From Gammaproteobacteria bacterium (lineage in GTDB: Bacteria > Pseudomonadota > Gammaproteobacteria > Steroidobacterales > Steroidobacteraceae): a stretch of DNA of 9,601 nucleotides. The notes beneath the pieces were generated by a model. That model saw only the letters and a list, made by a program, of their open reading frames with translations, was not told where the DNA came from and did no database searches. The stretch is from contig JASHVF010000036.1 of the NCBI GenBank assembly GCA_030039615.1, positions 1 through 9,601 on the forward strand, in the 5' to 3' direction. This document shows positions 6,653-9,601 of the stretch, in pieces. Both the position numbers and the translations under genes were made by a program. Within the stretch, counting starts at the first letter, position 1. Every line of letters begins with the position of its first letter.

Positions 6653-6780
6653 CAGGGCGAGCGGGACTGCGCCGGCGGTAGAGTTCTCGATGTCTATGGA
6701 GAGCCGATCCCGCGGCTCTACAAGTGCGGCGAGCTGGGCTCGATCTACGGCAACTGCTATACCGGCCTATCCTACGCAGG
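6653..6780 (+). pseudogene. Remnant of the C-terminus of an FAD-binding flavoprotein (fumarate reductase / ketosteroid dehydrogenase type)
   Basis: The frame starting at 6653 reads CAGGRVLDVYGEPIPRLYKC and then GELGSIYGNCYTG. This is the hallmark C-terminal block of FAD_binding_2 flavoproteins, where VLD.(F/Y)G.PIPRLYAAGELGS(I/M)(W/Y)G precedes the glycine-rich FAD-contact turn. After TGLSYAG the similarity ends, and the frame runs into the 3' end of the antisense kinase gene. There is no start codon of its own and no room for the other several hundred residues; the DUF2934 stop (6650-6652) sits immediately upstream in the same frame. This is therefore a fragment left by deletion or insertion, not a gene. 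The match rests on about 30 residues recognised by eye. Confidence 0.68.
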
Positions 6781-6788
6781 GCACCGGA

Positions 6789-8312
6789 CTACTCGACCGC
6801 CAGCATCGTCCGCAGCAGGTCTAGTAATTCCTCTGCATTTACCGGCTTGCTCACCAATCTCATGAATGGATCGGCCGGAAGCTTCCTCATTGCGGAGGAA
6901 GTGTCGCCCGTCATGAGCACTGCCCTGAGCGGCCGACCGAGCGCCTCCCGCAGCCCGGTGATGACTTGCGTTCCCAATTCTCCGTCACCGAGGTGGTAGT
7001 CGGTCACCAACAGATCAATGTCGCCATCTCGGCGCACGTGCTCGAGCGCGTCGGCCACGGAACTGAGAGCCGTGACGCGATATCCTTCTGTCCTCAGCAG
7101 CATCTGTGTCGCATTCCGTACCCCCGGATCATCTTCTACCAGGAGAATGTGCGCCTGAATCGGCGCGCTCTTGGGCGCCAGGTGCGATTCGACCTGCGGT
7201 TGCGGCGACATGGCGCCATCACTCGCCGGCAGGGTAAGCGCGAAGAGCGACCCGCGCCCGACCTCGGATTGCACTTCGAGCTTCAGGCCGAGCAGCGTCA
7301 CCAGACGTCGGACGATACTCAAGCCCAGACCGTATCCCTCGCGAGCACGGTTATGCGGGCCGCCCACTTGGAAAAACTCATCGTAGATGTAGCCCAATTG
7401 GTCGGCCGCAATGCCGATGCCCGTATCATGGACTTCGATGCGTACGAAGCCAGGGTATTCGTGCAAACATCGCAATGCCACGCAACCCTGGCGAGTGTAT
7501 CTGATCGCATTCGAGACCAAATTGCGCACGATCTGGCCAACCAGCGACGGGTCGCTGCGAACGGCGTCCTCGCACGGAGTTACATCCAAGACGAGTCCCT
7601 TGCTCTCCGCCAGGCCCGCAAATTCGCTGCGTAACTCCTCAAAGAGCGTACTCAGCACGAAATCGCTCGGGTTGGGCTTGACGGCACCTGACTCGAGCTT
7701 GCTGATGTCGAGCAACCCATTCACCAGTCGCGACATCGACGCAATCGCTTGCTCATGCTGCGCCAGTGCCGCTCTCTGCGTGGCGTCCATCGAGGTTCGC
7801 CGCAGCGTTCCACTGACGAGTGCCAGCGTCTGCAGCGGCTGACGCAGATCGTGACTGGCGGTTGCAAGAAAACGGCTCTTGGCGAGGTCGGAGCGCTCCG
7901 CCTGACTGCGCGCTTCCTGCAGCTGTCGCTCGACCATTAATCGGTGCGTCACATCACGAATGGCCGCAACGACGAACCACTCCGAATCACAGTGGACCGA
8001 CTTCAGACTGATCTCAGCCGGAAACTCGGTGCCGTCAGCACGCAGGCCAAACAAGTCGAGTCGGTCATTTCCCATCGCCCGCGTCTTCCTGCTTCTCGAG
8101 AACTGCTCCCGGTAAATCACGTGTCGCGCACGGAAGCGTTCGGGAATCAGTGCCTCAACGCCGCAACCGATGAGTTCATCGTGCGCGTGTCCGAAAAGCG
8201 CTTTGACGCTTTCATTGGCAAAACGGATGATGCCCGCACTGTCGACAATCAGCATCGCATCCGGCGCATCCTCCAGCGCGGCGCGGATTACATCAGGGGA
8301 AAGTGGATGCAT
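6789..8312 (-). CDS. PAS-domain hybrid sensor histidine kinase with C-terminal receiver domain
   Basis: A 507-residue soluble two-component sensor. Domains in order: PAS at about 8-125 (ALEDAPDAMLIVDSAGIIRF, FGHAHDELIG, LRADGTEFPAEISLKSV, IRDVTHR); a short coiled-coil linker 127-145; HisKA with phospho-acceptor His154 in ATASHDLRQPLQTL; HATPase_c with N-box QIVRNLVSNAIRYT, G1 box VHDTGIGIA and G2 box EGYGLGLSIVRRLV; then a receiver domain HILLVEDDPGVRNA with phospho-acceptor Asp438 (LLVTDYHLGDG) and conserved Thr and Lys in MTGDTS and VSKP. No transmembrane segment is seen, so the signal is probably cytosolic; the PAS has no clear haem or flavin signature. The start at 8310-8312 puts PAS at the usual distance; a GTG at 8376-8378 would add 22 poorly conserved residues. 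A weak TTGCTC-17-TATTAG pair lies at 8357-8329 on the minus strand. No cognate response regulator gene is in the window. GC is visibly lower than in its neighbours. Confidence 0.93.
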   Translation of the reverse strand: MHPLSPDVIRAALEDAPDAMLIVDSAGIIRFANESVKALFGHAHDELIGCGVEALIPERFRARHVIYREQFSRSRKTRAMGNDRLDLFGLRADGTEFPAEISLKSVHCDSEWFVVAAIRDVTHRLMVERQLQEARSQAERSDLAKSRFLATASHDLRQPLQTLALVSGTLRRTSMDATQRAALAQHEQAIASMSRLVNGLLDISKLESGAVKPNPSDFVLSTLFEELRSEFAGLAESKGLVLDVTPCEDAVRSDPSLVGQIVRNLVSNAIRYTRQGCVALRCLHEYPGFVRIEVHDTGIGIAADQLGYIYDEFFQVGGPHNRAREGYGLGLSIVRRLVTLLGLKLEVQSEVGRGSLFALTLPASDGAMSPQPQVESHLAPKSAPIQAHILLVEDDPGVRNATQMLLRTEGYRVTALSSVADALEHVRRDGDIDLLVTDYHLGDGELGTQVITGLREALGRPLRAVLMTGDTSSAMRKLPADPFMRLVSKPVNAEELLDLLRTMLAVE

Positions 8313-8382
8313 AGATATAAGGAAGCACCTAATAGCGCATAAGCGTCGGCTGAGCAACCTACGGTAAAACTCAGGCACTCAA

Positions 8383-8417
8383 CCCAGGACCTTGTGTCCT
8401 GGGACATAATGTCCTAG
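8383..8417. promoter_or_regulatory. Tandem inverted repeats (two GGAC-N5-GTCCT units, 15-bp period)
   Basis: CCCAGGAC (8383-8390) and GTCCTGGG (8396-8403) form a perfect 8-bp inverted repeat with a 5-base loop. GGACAT-A-ATGTCC (8402-8414) is a second perfect palindrome that overlaps it. Read another way, GGAC-N5-GTCCT occurs twice with a 15-base period, at 8387-8400 and 8402-8415. The second copy covers CATAAT (8405-8410), which resembles a -10 element for the plus-strand peptidase gene. The site lies between the divergent kinase and peptidase starts, so an operator for a dimeric or oligomeric regulator is the most natural reading. An RNA hairpin in the peptidase leader is the alternative. 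The regulator is unknown. Confidence 0.6.
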
Positions 8418-8443
8418 ATGAGGCGGCCAGACAGATCACTCCC

Positions 8444-8459
8444 GGTCCGGACCTTGTCC
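8444..8459. repeat. Second GGAC/GTCC palindrome cluster in the same intergenic region
   Basis: GGTCCGGACC (8444-8453) is a perfect 10-bp palindrome. It runs into GGAC-CTT-GTCC (8449-8459), so three more half-sites of the same GGAC/GTCC sequence fall here. The 9-mer GGACCTTGT occurs both here (8449-8457) and in the upstream array (8387-8395), 62 bases apart, close to six helical turns. It lies 20 to 36 bases before the peptidase ATG. Confidence 0.5.
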
Positions 8460-8467
8460 GCATCCTG

Positions 8468-8476
8468 AAGGGAAGG
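8468..8476 (+). promoter_or_regulatory. Ribosome binding site of the prolyl oligopeptidase gene
   Basis: The purine run AAGGGAAGG ends 3 bases before ATG 8480 and 9 bases before the in-frame ATG 8486. It supports translation starting at one of these two. The first is somewhat close to GGAAGG but well spaced from AAGGGA; the second has better spacing from AAGG. Confidence 0.6.
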
Positions 8477-8479
8477 CAC

Positions 8480-9601
8480 ATGCGCATGCGCGCATCCCGC
8501 TCCTGCTCCATTGCGGTCCTCGCCTTCGGCGGCGCGCTCGCCGACGCGGCACCCCCGGCCCCGCCCGCGGCCCCAATAATCCCCGTCACCGACAGCTACT
8601 TCGGCACGCAGGTGACAGATAACTATCGCTACTTCGAGGACCTCAAGAATCCACAGGTACAGGCCTGGATGAAGGACCAGGCAGTCTACGCGCGCGCGGT
8701 GCTCGATAGTCTCCCGGGTCGCAAGGCCCTGCTCGAGCGCATCACGGCGCTGGATAAAAGCCAGGTCGTGGTATTCGACGTGCAGCAACGCGGTGAGCGC
8801 TACTTCTATCAGAAGCGCAGGCCCGAGGATCAGGTCGCCAGGCTCTACTACCGCAATGGGCTCGATGGCGAGGAGCACCTGCTGCTCGATCCCGCGAGTT
8901 TCGGCACTGCACAGGCGCACGGCGCGCTCGATTTCTACGGTCCTTCCTGGGACGGACAGCTGGTCGCCTACGGCGTCTCGCTCGGCGGCTCGGAGGAGAG
9001 CGTTGTTCACGTGCTCGACGTCGCCGGCAAGCGTACCTACAAGGAGTCAATTGACCGCACCAGCAGCAGCGTCATCGCCTGGACGCCGGACAACCGCGGC
9101 TTCTTTTACCTGCGCTACTTGAAGCCGACCGCGGACATGAAGCCCTCGGACAAAACCTACAACGCTCGCACCTATCTGCACACGCTCGCCGCCAACGCGA
9201 CCGGCGACGGCGACCCAGTGGTCTTCGGACGCGGCGTCGCGCCCAACGTCGACGTCCCCGAGGGCCAGGGGGCCTATGTGCTGATCTGGCCCGACTCCCC
9301 GTATGCGGTCGCCGTCGCGAATCAGAACCTGGATCAGAACCCCTCGACGCTCTACGTCGCGCGCCTCGACGCCATCAACGGCGCCGCGACGCTCTGGCGC
9401 AGGATCGCCGAGGTCACCGACGAGGTGACGCAGTTCCAGGCGCAGGGGGAGTACCTCTACTTCCTCACTTCAAAGGGTGCGCCGCGTTTCAAGCTCGCGC
9501 GCCTGGCGCTCGCGGATCCCGACCTGGCGCGAGCGAACGTCGTGCTCCCCGAGAGCCATGCGGTGCTCACGGGCTTCGCCCTGGCGAGCGACGGCGTGTA
9601 C
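8480..9601 (+). CDS. Prolyl oligopeptidase family serine peptidase (S9A), 3'-partial, exported
   Basis: The first 374 residues of a secreted serine peptidase that cleaves short peptides, typically after proline; the frame is open to the right edge. The start MRMRASRSCSIAVLAFGGAL followed by ADAAPPAPP has a basic n-region, a short hydrophobic core and an ALA-D cleavage candidate, so periplasmic export is likely. Next comes the S9A N-terminal signature: VTDNYRYFEDLKNPQVQAW, the counterpart of the usual DPYRWLED..(S/N)P.V..W. Then follow seven-bladed propeller elements such as YFYQKRRPEDQVARLYYR, LLLDPASF, FYGPSWDGQLVAYGVSLGGS, IAWTPDNRGFFYLRY, YLHTL and VVFGRG. YFED replaces the common RWLED. 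The alpha/beta-hydrolase domain with the Ser/Asp/His triad is beyond the window, so activity cannot be judged. The gene is divergent from the kinase, and its control region holds the GGAC/GTCC arrays. Confidence 0.9.
   Translation, partial: MRMRASRSCSIAVLAFGGALADAAPPAPPAAPIIPVTDSYFGTQVTDNYRYFEDLKNPQVQAWMKDQAVYARAVLDSLPGRKALLERITALDKSQVVVFDVQQRGERYFYQKRRPEDQVARLYYRNGLDGEEHLLLDPASFGTAQAHGALDFYGPSWDGQLVAYGVSLGGSEESVVHVLDVAGKRTYKESIDRTSSSVIAWTPDNRGFFYLRYLKPTADMKPSDKTYNARTYLHTLAANATGDGDPVVFGRGVAPNVDVPEGQGAYVLIWPDSPYAVAVANQNLDQNPSTLYVARLDAINGAATLWRRIAEVTDEVTQFQAQGEYLYFLTSKGAPRFKLARLALADPDLARANVVLPESHAVLTGFALASDGVY

Noticed and set aside
6966..7634. Plus-strand open frame of 222 codons opposite the kinase
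   Set aside because: Covers the HATPase and receiver coding sequence on the other strand; no independent signal or ribosome binding site.
8414..9010. Minus-strand open frame of 198 codons opposite the peptidase
   Set aside because: The plus strand reads as a signal peptide plus an S9A propeller with a ribosome binding site, continuous to the window edge.
1..9601. Mobile element, CRISPR array, tRNA/rRNA or prophage genes
   Set aside because: No transposase or integrase motifs, no spaced direct repeats, no tRNA cloverleaf or rRNA sequence was recognised on either strand.

Overview
The window is GC-rich bacterial chromosome, densely coded on both strands, and all recognisable genes are bacterial. 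A ChaB-family gene closely resembling enterobacterial ChaB, an S9A prolyl oligopeptidase with an export signal, a CHAD protein and a hybrid histidine kinase of the SHDLRQPL type together suggest a high-GC proteobacterium, probably gammaproteobacterial. This placement is inference; no rRNA or other phylogenetic marker is present. I found no CRISPR array, transposase, integrase, tRNA, rRNA or convincing new multi-gene defence or biosynthetic system.

Layout. (1) 2-1159, plus: the C-terminal two thirds of a GMC flavoprotein oxidoreductase, interrupted by one in-frame TAG. (2) 1161-2042, minus: a CHAD-domain protein converging on it with a 1-base gap. (3) 2163-2760, plus: a ChaB-family gene with no usable start codon where the family start should be, then 1 base later a small VOC/glyoxalase-fold protein. 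(4) 2792-4831, plus: glutamine-dependent NAD+ synthetase, convergent with (5) 4877-6250, minus: nicotinate phosphoribosyltransferase. A candidate shared terminator lies between these two. (6) 6401-6652, plus: a small DUF2934 protein with a near-perfect ribosome binding site, followed by (7) 6653-6780, an orphan remnant of the C-terminus of an FAD-binding flavoprotein. (8) 6789-8312, minus: a PAS/hybrid histidine kinase with visibly lower GC than its surroundings. (9) 8313-8479: a divergent intergenic region packed with GGAC/GTCC half-sites. (10) 8480 to the right edge, plus: a secreted prolyl oligopeptidase, cut by the window end.

How they work together. The clearest functional unit is the NAD pair. 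PncB makes nicotinate mononucleotide from nicotinate, and NadE performs the last step (deamido-NAD to NAD), so two steps of the Preiss-Handler route sit tail to tail. NadD, the step between them, is not in the window. The ChaB and VOC genes look translationally coupled. The kinase and the peptidase are divergent and share a control region rich in inverted repeats.

The most unusual points are three broken or hidden genes (GMC amber, start-less ChaB, FAD-protein remnant) and the seven half-site array between the kinase and the peptidase.
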